From Cryptomeria japonica (Eukaryota > Streptophyta > Pinopsida > Cupressales > Cupressaceae): DNA of 64,000 nucleotides. The notes under the pieces were generated by a model. That model was not told where the DNA came from. It did no database searches and saw nothing but the letters and a program-made list of their open reading frames with translations. Shown piece after piece: positions 48,177-60,228 of this stretch. The position numbers and the translations under genes are program-made. The first letter of the stretch is position 1. Each line of letters begins with the position of its first letter. The stretch is taken from assembly GCF_030272615.1 (NCBI RefSeq), contig NC_081415.1, positions 629,279,240 to 629,343,239 on the forward strand. Reading direction: 5' to 3'.

Positions 48177-49542
48177 TGTTGGACATTGTTGTTGCTAGGA
48201 TATGTTGTTGTCATTTATGTCAACATATTCCTACTTCGGTGCTTGCAGATTGGTTTATTGTGATCATGGTTTGATGTATGGAGTATTTAAAGTATCACTA
48301 TATTCTTATGTTTTGGTTTTGGTGATCCGGGAAGCTTAATTGATCATATCATATGATCCGGTTTTGCAGTTTGTTTTTCTGATTAGTGCTTTATAGAGTT
48401 CAGTATTTCCTTTGGTATTTTTCAGTGTGATTAGTTCTTGATCTGAGTCTTTGGGAGATTGTTTGGGATGATCTTTTGTATCTTCATTTCAGATAGTTCA
48501 TGATTTGGTGCTCCGCAAGTTATCTTTCTTTGTGACAGTTGTTGCTATTTGAGTGTTCTTGAGTTTTCAAACAATGACAGATGAAGATTTGATAAATGGT
48601 GTTGGTGCATTTATTTCTTATGATTCTAACATGCTTGATGGTGTTTCCTAATTGTTTTCTATTTGTTTTGGCGATCCACATTGACCATTATGTGATTTCT
48701 TAGAGATTTTGTTGAACCGGTGATGTTCTTTGTGTTATGTGGTTTTTCCTGGTGGTGTAGTGTGTTGTGGTTGATCTGGGCATGATTTTTTGGTGGTGTT
48801 GTGTATTTGGACATTTGAATTATGTCTATGTTATGTCATGTATATCATTATATTGGTTCGGTGGTCGATTTTTGTATCATGTGATGTAATTTTGTAATTG
48901 TGAGTTGAGGGTTTAGTCCACCTTATTGTCAAGGTTGATGAATTGTATAAATAGGTGGTATTGTCATGTAATTTTGGTATCAAGGTTGTGTCTACATTAT
49001 CAGAGAGTGGTGTATGTGTGATCAAGTGATTCATCCTTTGCCATTGTGATTGAGTAGAGATTGTTGTTGTAGAGAAGACAATTATGCTTAACCAGAATTG
49101 TCATCAAGCATTTGGAGATGTTATCATTGTAGTTCATTTCTTTTGGATTGTAGTTTGAATCTTATTGGAAGTTAGTGAGACTTCCCTGAGGTTTGTATCC
49201 TTTTGGGTCATTATCTTTTGAGCAATGTGCTCTAGGGAGTGTGCCTAAATGCATGTGCATTCCCTATTGTAATATTTACACATACTACTGCAAAGTATCA
49301 TCTATTTGTGGGTAGGTTCCCACCATGTTTTTTCCCTTACCTATATTTTTAATGTCAAAATATTGGTTTTGTATGTTGTGGTATCTATCTTCTTATATTA
49401 ATTATTGTTGTAGTTTATTAGATTTGTATTTGTGGTTAAGCTTGTAAATCTGGTGAAAACTGATTCACCCCCTATCCCCTCCCCTCTCAGTTTTCATTCA
49501 TTGTTGTTGCCAAAATCTATCCTCTCTTTCATCCTACTAACA
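48177..49542 (+). repeat. 3' LTR of copia E
   Basis: Starts TGTTGGACATTG after the polypurine tract. It carries the CTGATTCACCCCCTATCCCC ... CCTCTCAG version of the conserved U5 motif near 49460-49490 and ends about CTACTAACA at 49542. The end is less certain than the start because the partner LTR lies outside the window. Confidence 0.75.
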
Positions 49543-50040
49543 TTTCTTCAAAGCATATTTGAGTCAAAAAGAGGTAAGGAAATATTCTGGCATATGTCAA
49601 ACAAAAATGCATTGCACTCATTTAGTCATTTTCATATAATTCACTTAAGTTACATTGATTTCGTCATTTAAATTGCATTCATAGTATATATTGCATTCAT
49701 TTAGTCATTTAAATCATACTCATATAGTATAGATTGCATTCATTTAGTCATTAATATCATCATTAGCATATAATTCATTTAACCATACATATTATTACAT
49801 TAACCATACAAATCATTATATCAAAAGCATATAGAAATCATTGTATTAACCATATAAACATACATTCTAAAATAATATAGATGTGAATCACATAAACCAC
49901 ATAGAATCATACATCATATAAATAACACAAAGCATAATAGATCGCTACCAAAAAACTACATATCATATATATAACTCAAAAATGATAATGTGTCAGAATA
50001 CAATCATCAAAAATGCTCATATAACATGATACAAAGTATC
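49543..50040 (+). repeat. AT-rich stretch with ATTCATTTAGTCATT repeats
   Basis: About 500 bp with no gene. The word TTGCA(T/C)TCATTTAGTCATT recurs near 49613, 49691 and 49735 with partial copies between. It lies between E and the PMD ORF and belongs to element I by position. Confidence 0.65.
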
Positions 50041-51987
50041 TCAACTGACACTACCTCTATCTCCAGGTGGATCCTGTCTACTAGATCCTCCCCTAGGATG
50101 TCCCAATGATGTCTGAGGTGGACCCATGATGCCAGCACTACTTGTACCTCTCGAGGTAGATTTGCTAGATCTCCTGCAAGATATATAAGCATTGTAGCTC
50201 GGAACTTGCTCTCCCTCTAGGACAACTCTCTCGTACTCTCAACGCCAATACATACACTCCTCAGATAAATGAATAATGTGATCATTGTATGTCAGCATAC
50301 CTATATCAGAGGCCCTATACTGATTATAGGCATCATGCACCAACTAAGCCCTCCTCACTGCGTCATCTTGCTCCCTCTGGAGATGACCCCTCTCACTACC
50401 AATTTGATCTCTCTCTCTCTCTCCAAGGCAACATAGTCCCTATGAAATAGCTCTTTCTCATCACTTTGTCACAACCTCAATCTTGCTATCTCATCCTCCA
50501 AACTCTAAATCCATGCTCTTAGAGCCTGGATATCATCATCATCTCCATCACCACCCTAACCTCCATCCCCACCTCCTTCTGCATCTAGAACATCCTCCAA
50601 CTCTAGCATGCCACTAGCATGCCCATCATCACTGCTAGATGATCCTGAAGTTGAATCATCATCATCCCCACTACTACTAGACTTGGTGTTTCCATCTATA
50701 TAAATGTCCTTGTCTCCATCTCCCTCCTCATCTTCTCCCCCATACCCATCTCCTACTTCCTCATCTCCATCTCCCTCTCCCTCCTCCTCCTCATCCCCCC
50801 TCTATTATCTTCGATGACGTATCTGCTAAGGTGTAATAGGAGTTGTAGGATCAGTAAGTGCAATAGGCCTATGTCTAGCCCACCATGTTTCATACAGTGG
50901 TGTCATGCCTGGATGTGCAACACTAGCTCTCCAACCCCACTGTAATGCTCAAAGCGCATCAAACTCTATAGTAGCCACATGCGGCTATATAAATGCTCCC
51001 CAATTAGATTATTCTCGAGCAACCCGAGCAAAATTTGGTAACAAAAGGTACTCCTTGTACCTCCCCAAACTTCCTAAGCACACGTGCTGGAAAGTACATC
51101 TTGATAATCCTATGTGTCTCCACAATCCTACCTATAAGATATCTTTGTTCCTTGCAGAATGGTAAATGTTGGTCATCATCCACCTAACCAAGGCAATCCA
51201 AGTAAGGTCTCTAGATAAAGTGTTGCAAGATGTCAATCTGATGTCGCTAATATAAAGTGTTACCCGAACCCCTGTGCCTAATCTCAAGTGTATATCTAAA
51301 AGCATATGGCTCCTTAGGCTGCAAATCAACATGAATCACTAGCCTAGAGATAGAAACATTCTCCCAAGCCCAAACCTGGAGCAATGTCATGCTACAACTA
51401 TTAGATCTGTATCTCAAATACACAACACTATGCATCTGATAGTGTACCATGGCCAAGAGACAAGGGCCCCAATCATACACACACCGATGAATGATCATAT
51501 CATGAATGACCCTACCCAATTCGACTGGGAATCTGCGACCTCTCGTATTAGTAATGAGTGGACCTGCTACAATACTGCATAGAACTACTGTTAGGTCATC
51601 ATAGTCCAGATGAGACCATGGTATATCATAGTGACCACTAATATGCAATTCTTTCTCCTCACATTCAAATAAATTACAAATTCCTGCGAGACCATCATCA
51701 TGATCATAAACGACTCTCTCTCCATGAATGGGAATATTAAGAATACGCCAAACATCCTATAATGTGATGGATGCCTCACCAGTAGGAAGATGAAAGGAAC
51801 AAGTCTTAGAATGCCACTGCTCAACTAATGCGGTGACCAAGGCCCTATTGGTTGTAATCTCTGGAAGATGCAAAACATGATATAAACCCAAATGTTGGAT
51901 ATGTGCAACCTCCTCATCAAGTAACTGATTGCAAAGATTGAGACCACTAGGTCTACCCTATCTGTAATAGAGCAGGCCAAGATTCTC
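50041..51987 (-). pseudogene. Plant mobile domain (PMD) ORF, antisense to its LTR
   Basis: One minus-strand frame of 649 codons runs from 51987 to a natural-looking end, GDRGSVS, with TGA at 50043-50041. It has about ten in-frame stops and no frameshift. The N-terminal two thirds match the plant mobile domain (PF10536 type): NLCNQLLDEEVAHIQHLGLY, ALVEQWHSKTCSFHLPTGEA, IPIHGERVVYD, RCVYDWGPCLLAMVHYQMH, LLQVWAWENV, PYLDCLG and ARVLRKFGEVQGVP. Then come an acidic stretch rich in Asp, Glu and Ser (50770-50560), a charged coiled-coil-like segment near 50500-50350, and a Ser/Gly/Pro tail. PMD proteins such as MAIN/MAIL act in the nucleus; PMD is also found in transposable elements. No start codon is seen; the frame opens at TTTTTACTTGCAG-GAG, a good splice acceptor. 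Confidence 0.85.
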
Positions 51988-52817
51988 CTGCAAGTAAAAA
52001 TTGATGAAAATATCATATATCATACTTCACAAGAAAAATTCATCATATGCATCACAAGAAATCAACTTTTTCCAACGCTTCCGTAACACTTATAACTTAT
52101 GTGATGCAATAAACAATCTTGTGTAACATTTTACATGAATGTAAAAACAAATAAATGCATACGCAAATAATCATACTAATGCGCAACAATAAGCACCAAT
52201 GCAGTAGGGTTAGACACATGCGGAAAAAAAAGCACTAATGTGTAACATTTAAGACAAATGCGTGAAAATTGACATACAAATAGGTAAAGGTTAAAAGTTG
52301 GAGCTTTGGAAAAAAATTGAAAATTTGACAAAAAAACAAGCAAAAAAATGAGCAAAATTTTGGAAACTTAGCATGCCTCCCATCCCAGGTGGTCTTTGAT
52401 ACAAACATACTCACTCGGACAAATGTTTTTGTGCTCTAATGCCAACCATGATGATCAAAAGCTCACAAGAAATCTCAAAAATCACAATGAACTCCAAGAA
52501 CTCAAAAGAATACAAATAAGCAAATGAAAGGTCCAAAACACTATTTATAGCTCAAAATTAGGGTTCTTCTCACTCCGATGGTTGTGGTCCCCTTGAACTT
52601 CACAATAGTTGTAGGCCAATCAATTGAACTCAAAATCACACGAAACCTCACACGATTTATCACTAGCATGGTATCGAAAAAATAGTCTCAATTTCATAAT
52701 TTTTTGACCACTTTTTCTAAGGGGGCATATTTACACCTTAAGCATCATTGAGGCAACAAAAAAAAATTATTTTCTTTGAAACAACATCATTTTGATATTG
52801 TCTCAAAGAGGTGCAAA
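51988..52817 (-). other. Upstream region of the PMD ORF, 3' end of element I interior
   Basis: No coding region. On the minus strand GAGCTATAAATAGTG near 52541-52555 is a strong TATA-box candidate reading towards the PMD ORF, and CGAGTGAGTATG near 52411-52422 is a possible splice donor. On the plus strand CTCAAAGAGGTGCAAA at 52802-52817 is a polypurine tract like that of the Tat-like element. Confidence 0.5.
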
Positions 52818-54089
52818 TATAGACACCTAAAAATGTCTCATTAATTACATACTAATTATTCCTCTAATTGATTAAATAATTCTTTAATTATTTAATTAAT
52901 TTAATTAATCTTATTCATCTAAATTTATATTTCATCATCTTACTAATTATTCTATTTATATTCTATCATTGATTAATCATTTAACCATTTTCATAATATT
53001 AATCAAATATTTAATATTTAATTAATTGTGATTTTAATCCTTTAATTTAAGTAATCTTTATTATTTAATTAAATTCAATTTCTAAATAATTAAATAGTTT
53101 CTTTAAATTATTTAATTCACTAATTCATTTCTCAAATTCAAATTCTAATTTTATTAATTCTTCTAATTCAAATTCATATTCTTACAATTTCATCTAATTT
53201 AAGTTACATGTGCATTTCACTTTCATGATTCGAAATCAAAAGTCAAAGACATGCAAAAATCAAATTGAAAATCTAAATCAAGTTTGCATGAATTCAAATA
53301 TCAAATTTGAATTTAAAATAAATTCAATATTTAAATCAATTCTCATGCAAAGATTAAATTGAAAATCTAAATCAAGTTAAAGCACATGCTAAATCAATCA
53401 ATTCAATTAATTGATTAATTACATCAATTATCTTTCCAATCTCTATTTCTATCTTCCACTTTGTTTTTTTCCAAAAAGCATTCAATTGGTCATCCCTAGT
53501 TAACAATTCAATCTATTTAAATAATCCATTCAATTAATTGATTAATTAAATCATTTTCTCAATTCTCTACAATCATTCTTTTTCTATCTTCTAATTAGCT
53601 TTTTCTAAATAAAGCTTTCTTTGTCATCAATCAATTATCCTCTGATCATTCTTTTTTGTCTTTCAATCAACTTTTTTCTCAATCAATTAACTCTTTTATT
53701 TATTCAATCCATTTTATTCCACCTCCAAATCAGTAGTTCAACTATCAATCCACTTTTTAGCTCACTTGAGTTCCACCTCTCAGTCAATCTTCTCCAAAAA
53801 TCTATAAATTCATGATCAATTCTCCATTTTCAATAATCACGATATTTGAAATATTGTGTCATTTGTAGGTTAGCAGTGCAATATTTGAGAGCCATCATAC
53901 CACAAGAAGTAGAAGAACAATAGAAGCTATATGCGATCATGGAATAGGGAGTTTTGATTAATATTATACATCCTTATTGCTTTGTTTGCATTATTCTATT
54001 GATATTTGTTAGAATTTTTTAGCTTAAATAGGGATTCGTGATTTATTTATTATTTATAGTTAAGCAATGATAAATTTTATGTTTATACA
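52818..54089 (+). repeat. 3' LTR of Tat-like element I
   Basis: Starts TATAGACACCTAAAAATG, matching the TGTATACACCTAAAAATG opening of the Tat-like LTR with the first G changed to A, right after a matching polypurine tract. Its first half has the same AATTAATT-rich character. The end is placed at TTTATACA (54089) because H coding sequence resumes there. No partner LTR is in the window, so length (about 1.27 kb) and end are provisional. Confidence 0.65.
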
Positions 54090-55031
54090 CAACCATCAAG
54101 TTGGCTAACAACTACAATATTTGATATTCAAGGTGAATAGTCAATAGGACAAATAAAACCAACTTCTAGGAGCTTTTCTATCTCAGTCTTGACCAATAAA
54201 GAAACCTTGAGATTCACCTTACAAATATTTTTCTTAACAGGCTTGACATCAAGACATGGGAGAATATTGTGAACCACTACAAACTCATCAATACCAGGCA
54301 TATCCTCATATGACCAAGCAAAAATATCAAAATAATGGTGCAAGAGATCATAGTACAAGTTAGATTATTTCAAGGAAATGCATTTTCTAATCTTAATTAC
54401 TTTCTTGAAAGATTTAGGATCCATGATAATGTTAGTAGTATCCCCTTTAAGGAGAGTACTATGGTCTTCATGATGGGGTACAGATGTGTTCTTTCCATCA
54501 TAAGATAGATAATATTCCCCATAAACATTTAAGAAGGATTCTCCAAAATATGTTTGACTATTCAAACAATATGAGAATCTATGTTTGTGATGATAAGAAG
54601 GAAAATCATAATAACACCCAAGAGTTCCTCCAAGGCTTCTTCTAAAGAGAAAATGTCTATGGTAATTTCATTGGATGTTGCATTGGTATCAACAAAATTA
54701 GGATGAATAAGCTTAAGAGAAAGAAGCTTGACAAAAATCATGTTGACATTTAACCATGGTTTTCCCTTGCAAAATGTTGTGTCATATTCAACTCCAATAT
54801 TATGATGATAGAGCTCAAGCTCCAAAGGGACTTGAATACTTTCATTAGGTCCACACCCTCTACCCCCATAGCCATATTTAGAAACTAGAACATCACTCAA
54901 CCCATGAATTCAATGCATCTCTGTAGTATTTGGGGATCAAAGTAGAAGAGATTATTAACATGATAAGTATCACCGTTCTTTATAGATGCATAATCATCCT
55001 TTGTAGCCAAGGTTGATAACTCAATGATGAA
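54090..55031 (-). pseudogene. Tat-like Ty3/gypsy element H, linker and start of RT
   Basis: Minus strand. IFAWSYEDMPGIDEFVVVHN near 54325-54270, KAEIEKLL-like KTEIEKLLEVGF near 54185, CPIDYSP, then (past a TGA for Trp) ISNIVVVSQLDG near 54118-54090 are the conserved lead-in to RT in Tat/Athila elements. It stops at the LTR of I. Upstream, 54365-55031 gives linker sequence (GYGGRGCGP, PWLNVNMIFVKL) in one or two frames. The rest of RT lies beyond the left edge of the stack, outside the window. Confidence 0.8.
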
Positions 55032-56492
55032 TGGATAGTACCAAACCAGTACTAAGAGGGGGGGTGAATCAGTACAAACAAAAACACAATATTAAACCGG
55101 TTTTCTAGCAGACACTGTGCTTTGGCAGACAAACAGTAACACCGGACATAAACAGAGTACAACTGGCAAAACCCAAAGAAACTGAGACAAGCATAAACTG
55201 GTTGACACTTATCTTCTCATATAATCTAATACTTCATTTCCATTTCACCCTAGTGCATGAACAGGTAATCTATTATCAAAAGATATATAACCAGCTAGAT
55301 CAACATGATTTACCTTTAGACACAAATTACTCAAACCATCACAAGAATATCACCACACATGACACAAAGATTTTTCACATGGAAACCCAATTGGGAAAAA
55401 CCACAGTAGGGATGAATACCCACAAGCTATTTTTGAACTCTTTAGAAGTCCACTCTATTAGGAGCCTTGTCTAGTTAAAGACTGATACAATAGGTTCTGT
55501 TAGGAACCGATCCTGTTAGGGATCACCCGGTTAAGGGATGGCTAGAATACCCAATTAAGTGTTAAACCCTGTTAGAGGTTACCTTGTTAGAGGATTTCAA
55601 GAACTCAATGGTTTTCAGTCACCCTATTAAAGGATTTACAATAAGCTGGTTAAAGCTACCCTATTAAGGGATTTTCCAACTATTGAAGTTGTTAGAGATC
55701 AATAGGTATTACAGTGATATGGTAACAACACTCAATGCCAATGCATATCCACTTTAGCTCCTCTTCACCTTCTGCACTTACACTCTACGGGTATCACTTC
55801 TCTCTTTTGGTCTAGCAAGAATCACGTATCTCTTCTCTTGGATACTCACACACAACTTTTGTCAGCACCCTCAGAAAGAAACACATCATCGACCTTATAG
55901 GAAATAGATAGGTCGGTAGCATAAACCTTAAACCCTAAACCTGATAGGTTAAGCAATTCAAATGGTTCAATCCTAACCATTGAGCACATTGCATTAGATG
56001 CAAAAGTCTTGAACCAATCTCAAGACATTCTCCATCATTCATTTTCCACCGATTTCATGGTAGCTGATAACCCATCACACATTATCATTGTTTATAGACT
56101 TCGCACATTCTCGAGGTAGATAGGAACAATCTCCTTCATGCAAGATCCTTCATTCGCACAAGGCTAACGTGGCAACATGATCTATTCTTCATTACAATGT
56201 TAACTCATCACACAAAGTCACCGATTGAGTCACACAGGCTTGAGGCACTTCAATTGGAAACCCTAAAGTTGAGACTACCAACCAGTAGTCATACAAAGCT
56301 TCCATGTGCCAGTTCCCATAACCACATGTTGGTTCACCTTAAACAAACACACTGCTTCACTTTGGCACAAATGTTGATTCACAATGTTATATTGGTTCTC
56401 ACATATACCGGTTCACTCCTCTTCAGCATATTCACATCAATGACAACATACAATGTCATTATGTCCTCATACCAGTTCACATAATGCCAACA
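55032..56492 (-). repeat. 3' LTR of copia D
   Basis: 1461 bp, TGGATAGTACC ... TGCCAACA. It has AGAGGGGGGGTGAATCAGTA near 55055, the hairpin CATGGAAACCCAATTGGG near 55379, and many (A)CCGG(T) words. The CTGTTAGGGATCACC(C/T)GGTTAA family of short repeats fills 55480-55690. Confidence 0.9.
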
Positions 56493-56733
56493 ATCTCCCC
56501 CTTTGGCATTGATGGCAATATACAAAGATATCTCTCCACTTCACATCTTCTCCCCCAATTTCTGTAGATATCTTCTCTGCTTCTCTTCTTCTCCCCCTTT
56601 GACAACAATGCCAAAGTGGAGGCACAAGCTTCCTTGTTCCATTATGTTGCTCCCCTAAGGAGTAGCATCCTTCAACACATCAATCCAAACTAAATTTGAC
56701 TATGCAATCCTGACTAATGTGGAGCATATACCT
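56493..56733 (-). other. Polypurine tract and 3' non-coding region of copia D
   Basis: Minus-strand CCAAAGGGGGAGAT at 56493-56506 abuts the LTR. The rest is non-coding to the pol stop. Confidence 0.8.
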
Positions 56734-59054
56734 TTAGTTTACCTCTTGAAGGGGAAGCACCCCTAATTCACCTCTTAAGTACATAAATGTAGCCTTTGGA
56801 AGAGGCTTGGTGAATATGTTTTCTAATTGCTCCTTACTAGAAACATGTTCTAGTGTAATCTCTTTTTTCTGAACCTTTTCCCTCAAGAAATGATACTTAA
56901 GCTCAAAGTGATTGGTTTTAGAATGTAAAACCAGATTCTTGGAGATGTTAATTGCACTAGTATTATCACAAAATATACTTATAGGTTCAGATACAGGAAC
57001 TTTGAAGCCATTCAATACATGCTTCATCCAAATTGTCTGAGTGCAGTTCATGAAAGCTGCAACATACTCTGCTTCCACTATAGACTGAGAGATACAACTC
57101 TTCTTCTTACTCATCCATCAGACCAGTCTACCACTAAGAAAGAGTGCACCACTGGTTGTGCTCTTCCGATCATCCACATTACCTGCCCAATCAGCATCTG
57201 TGAATATTTTCAAGTTGAAATCCTTGTTGTATGGATACCACAATCCATAATCAATTGTTCCCTTCAGATACCTAAGAATCCACTTGACTGCAACCAAGTG
57301 GGACTATCTTAGGCTTTTTTGGAACCTTGCAATAATGTCAACTACATGTGCAATATATGGTCTACTATGCACTACATAATGCAACTTACCAGTCATTGAT
57401 CGATATTCTTTCTCATCAACTAATGCTTAGTCATCCTCTTTGGATAGTTTACAACTGGTCACCATCGGTGTACCAACCGGTTTGCTATCTTCCATGCCAA
57501 AGGTCTTCAACACCTCTTTGACATACTTGGACTAAGTGATAACTGTTGAATCTGCAATCCAATGAAGAACTTAATCTCCCCTATGAGTGACATCTCGAAC
57601 TCTTTCTTCATCTCATCTACAAACTCATGACTCATCTTGTCATCTCCACCAAAGATAATGTCATCAACAAATACCTCATAGATCAAGATCTGATCTCCTT
57701 CAGAATTCAAGTAGATATTTCTATCTTCGCTTGTTCTCTCAAATCCAATCTTCACAAGATGGGAATGCAGGTGTTCATACCATGCTCTAGGTGCTTGCTT
57801 TAGACTATTTAAGGCTTTATGTAGCCTAGATACCATGTCACTGTCTTCAGATAGGGAAAACCCATCTGGTTGCTCTATATACACCTCCTCTTCAAGTACA
57901 CCATTTAGGAATGCAAATTTTATATCCATTTGATATACTTTGAATCCTTTAAAAGCTGCATATGCAAAAAGAATACAAACTCCTTCCAATTTGGCTACGA
58001 GAGCAAAGGTTTCTCCATAGTCTTGTCCTTCTTCTTGGGCATATCCTTTGCACACCAGTCTGGCTTAGTTTCTAATCACTGTGCCATCCTCATTCAGCTT
58101 ATTTTTGAAAAACCATTTGGTGCCAATGACATTTTTATGCTCTGGTCTGGGTACCAAAGACCATGTACCATTTCTCTCTATCTGGTCAAGTTCCTCTTCC
58201 ACTGCCTAAGCCAGTCTTCATGTTTATGTGCCTCTTTGAATGATTTAGGCTCAAATTCAGAGATCATACATGAGTTTTCTCTGACTTTTCTTCTTGTAAC
58301 AATTCCTGCATCCTTATCTCCTATGATCTGCTTAGGATCATGATTCAGCTTGACGTACCAAGGAATGGTCTTGATAGATTCCTCTTGCTTTTCTTCTTCA
58401 TCCTCATCTCCATCAGTATCAGCATCTACATCTACCAGTGTAGGAACACTATTACTGGTACTTGGTTGACTAACAACTAGTTCCTAGAAGGTTACAACCA
58501 GTTCATTTACCACTTGCTCACTACCGGTTCACTTAGTTTTCTCAGCGGTTTCATCAACTCTTACATTGATGCTTTCCATAATTCTCTGAGTCCTATTATT
58601 GAAACACTTGAGAGATTTGCTCTTGGTGGAATACCCTAGGAATATTCCCTCATCACATTTCGCATCAAATTTTCTTTGGTTTTCGCTCCTCTTGATGTAA
58701 CATTTGCTACCAAACACTCTAAAGTAGCTAACCACAGGTGTCTTACCGGTCCAATACTCATAAGGAGTTTTATCCTTACCTTTCTTAATGAGTACCCGGT
58801 TCATTGTGTAGACTGCAGTGCTCACCGCTTCTCTCCAAAAGGTGTGAGCTACCTTTCCTTGAATCAACATAGTTCTAGCTACTTCAACCACAGTCTGGTT
58901 ATTCCTCTCTACTAGGCCATTTTGCTATGGAGTCCAGGGGGCATACAGTTGCCTCTTGATGCCATGTTCTTCACAGTACTTGTTGAATTCATCGGAAGTG
59001 AATTCCCCTCCTTGGTCAATTCTGAGGCACTTGATCCATTTACCGCTTACCTTC
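56734..59054 (-). pseudogene. Copia D integrase (part), RT and RNase H
   Basis: From the deletion junction the frame reads KWIKCLRIDQGGEFTSDEF (second integrase Asp, near 59035), YAPWTP, NGLVERNNQT with the Glu near 58895, then the integrase C-terminal part FGSKCYIKRSENQ near 58690. RT has [21 protein letters not shown] near 57925 and [12 protein letters not shown] near 57680. RNase H spans 57420-56760 with DADWAGN-like sequence near 57195, STTEAEYVAA-like SIVEAEYVAAF near 57070, and ends LGVLPLQEVN at 56734. Several stops (near 58067, 57532, 57119) and frameshifts are present. Confidence 0.9.
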
Positions 59055-60228
59055 AGACACAAATTACTCAAACCATCACAAGAATATCACCACACATGAG
59101 ACACAGATTTTTCACATGGAAACCCAACTGGGAAAAGCCACGGTGGGGATGAATACCCACAAGCTATTTTGAACTCTTTAGAAGTCAGCTCTATTAGGAG
59201 CCTTGTCCGGTTAAATACTGATACAATAGGGTATGTTAGGAACTGATCCTGTTAGGGATCACCCAGTTAAGGGATGGCTAGAATACCCGGTTAAGGGTTA
59301 AACCCTGTTAGAGGTTACCTTGTTAGAGGATTTCAAGAACTTGATGGTTTTGAGTCACCCTATTAAAGGATTTACAGTAAGTCGGTTAAAGCTACCCTAT
59401 TAAGGGATTTTCCAACTGTTGAAGTGGTTAGAGATCAACAAGTATTACAATGATTTGGTAACAACACTCAATGCCAATGCAGATCCACTTTAGCTCCTTT
59501 TCACCTTCTGCACTTACACTCTGTAGGTATCACTTCTCTCTTTTGGTCTGGAAAGAATCACGTATCTCTTCTCTTGGATACTCACACATAACTTTTGCCA
59601 ACACCCTCAGAAAGAAACACAACATCGACCTTATAGGAAACAGATAGGTTGGTAGCATAAACCCTAAACCCTAAACCTGTTAGGTTAAGCAATTTAAACA
59701 GTTCAATCTTGACCGTTGAGCACATTGCATTAGATGCAATAGTCTTGAACCAATCTCAAGACATTCTCCATTGTTCATTTTCCACTGATTTCATGGTGGT
59801 TGATAACCCATCACACGTTATCACTGTTTACAGACTTTGCACATTCCCGAGGTAGATAGGAACAATCTCCTTCATGCAAGATCTTTCACGCACACAAGGC
59901 TAACGTGGCAACAAGATCTGTTCTTCATTACAATGCTAACTCATCACACAAAGTCACTGATTGAGTCACACAGGCTTGAGGCACTTCAACCGGAAACCCT
60001 AAAGTTGAGACTACCAACCAGTAGTCATACAAAGCTTCCATGTCTCAGTTCCCATAACCACATGCCGGTTCACCTTAAACAAACACACCGCTTCACTTTG
60101 GCACAAATGTTAGTTCACAGTGTTATACTGGTTCTCACATATACCGGTTCACTCCTCTTCAACATATTGACATCAATGACAACATACAATGTCATTATGT
60201 CCTCGTACGGGTTCACATAATGCCAACA
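59055..60228 (-). repeat. 5' LTR of copia D, truncated
   Basis: Collinear with 55316-56492 from AGACACAAATTACTC onwards and ends TGCCAACA. The missing part is the outer U5 end with the GGGGGGTGAATCAG motif and the primer site. Confidence 0.9.

Larger units (their letters stand above)
55032..60228 (-). mobile_element. Copia LTR retrotransposon D with a large internal deletion
   Basis: Left LTR 55032-56492 is complete; right LTR 59055-60228 lacks its first ~280 bp. RT, RNase H and half of integrase are present on the minus strand; gag, protease and the primer site are gone. The junction of integrase and LTR at 59048-59054 has TTACCTT shared by both. I could not find a clean 5-bp duplication (ATGAA on the left, AAGAT on the right), so the exact ends are provisional. 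H coding sequence stands on both sides, which supports insertion there. Confidence 0.88.

Noticed and set aside
51132-51332. Minus-strand ORF overlapping the PMD frame
   Set aside because: The PMD-like residues (PYLDCLG, DDDQHLPFC) are in the other frame, which continues in phase to 50041. This one is a shadow.
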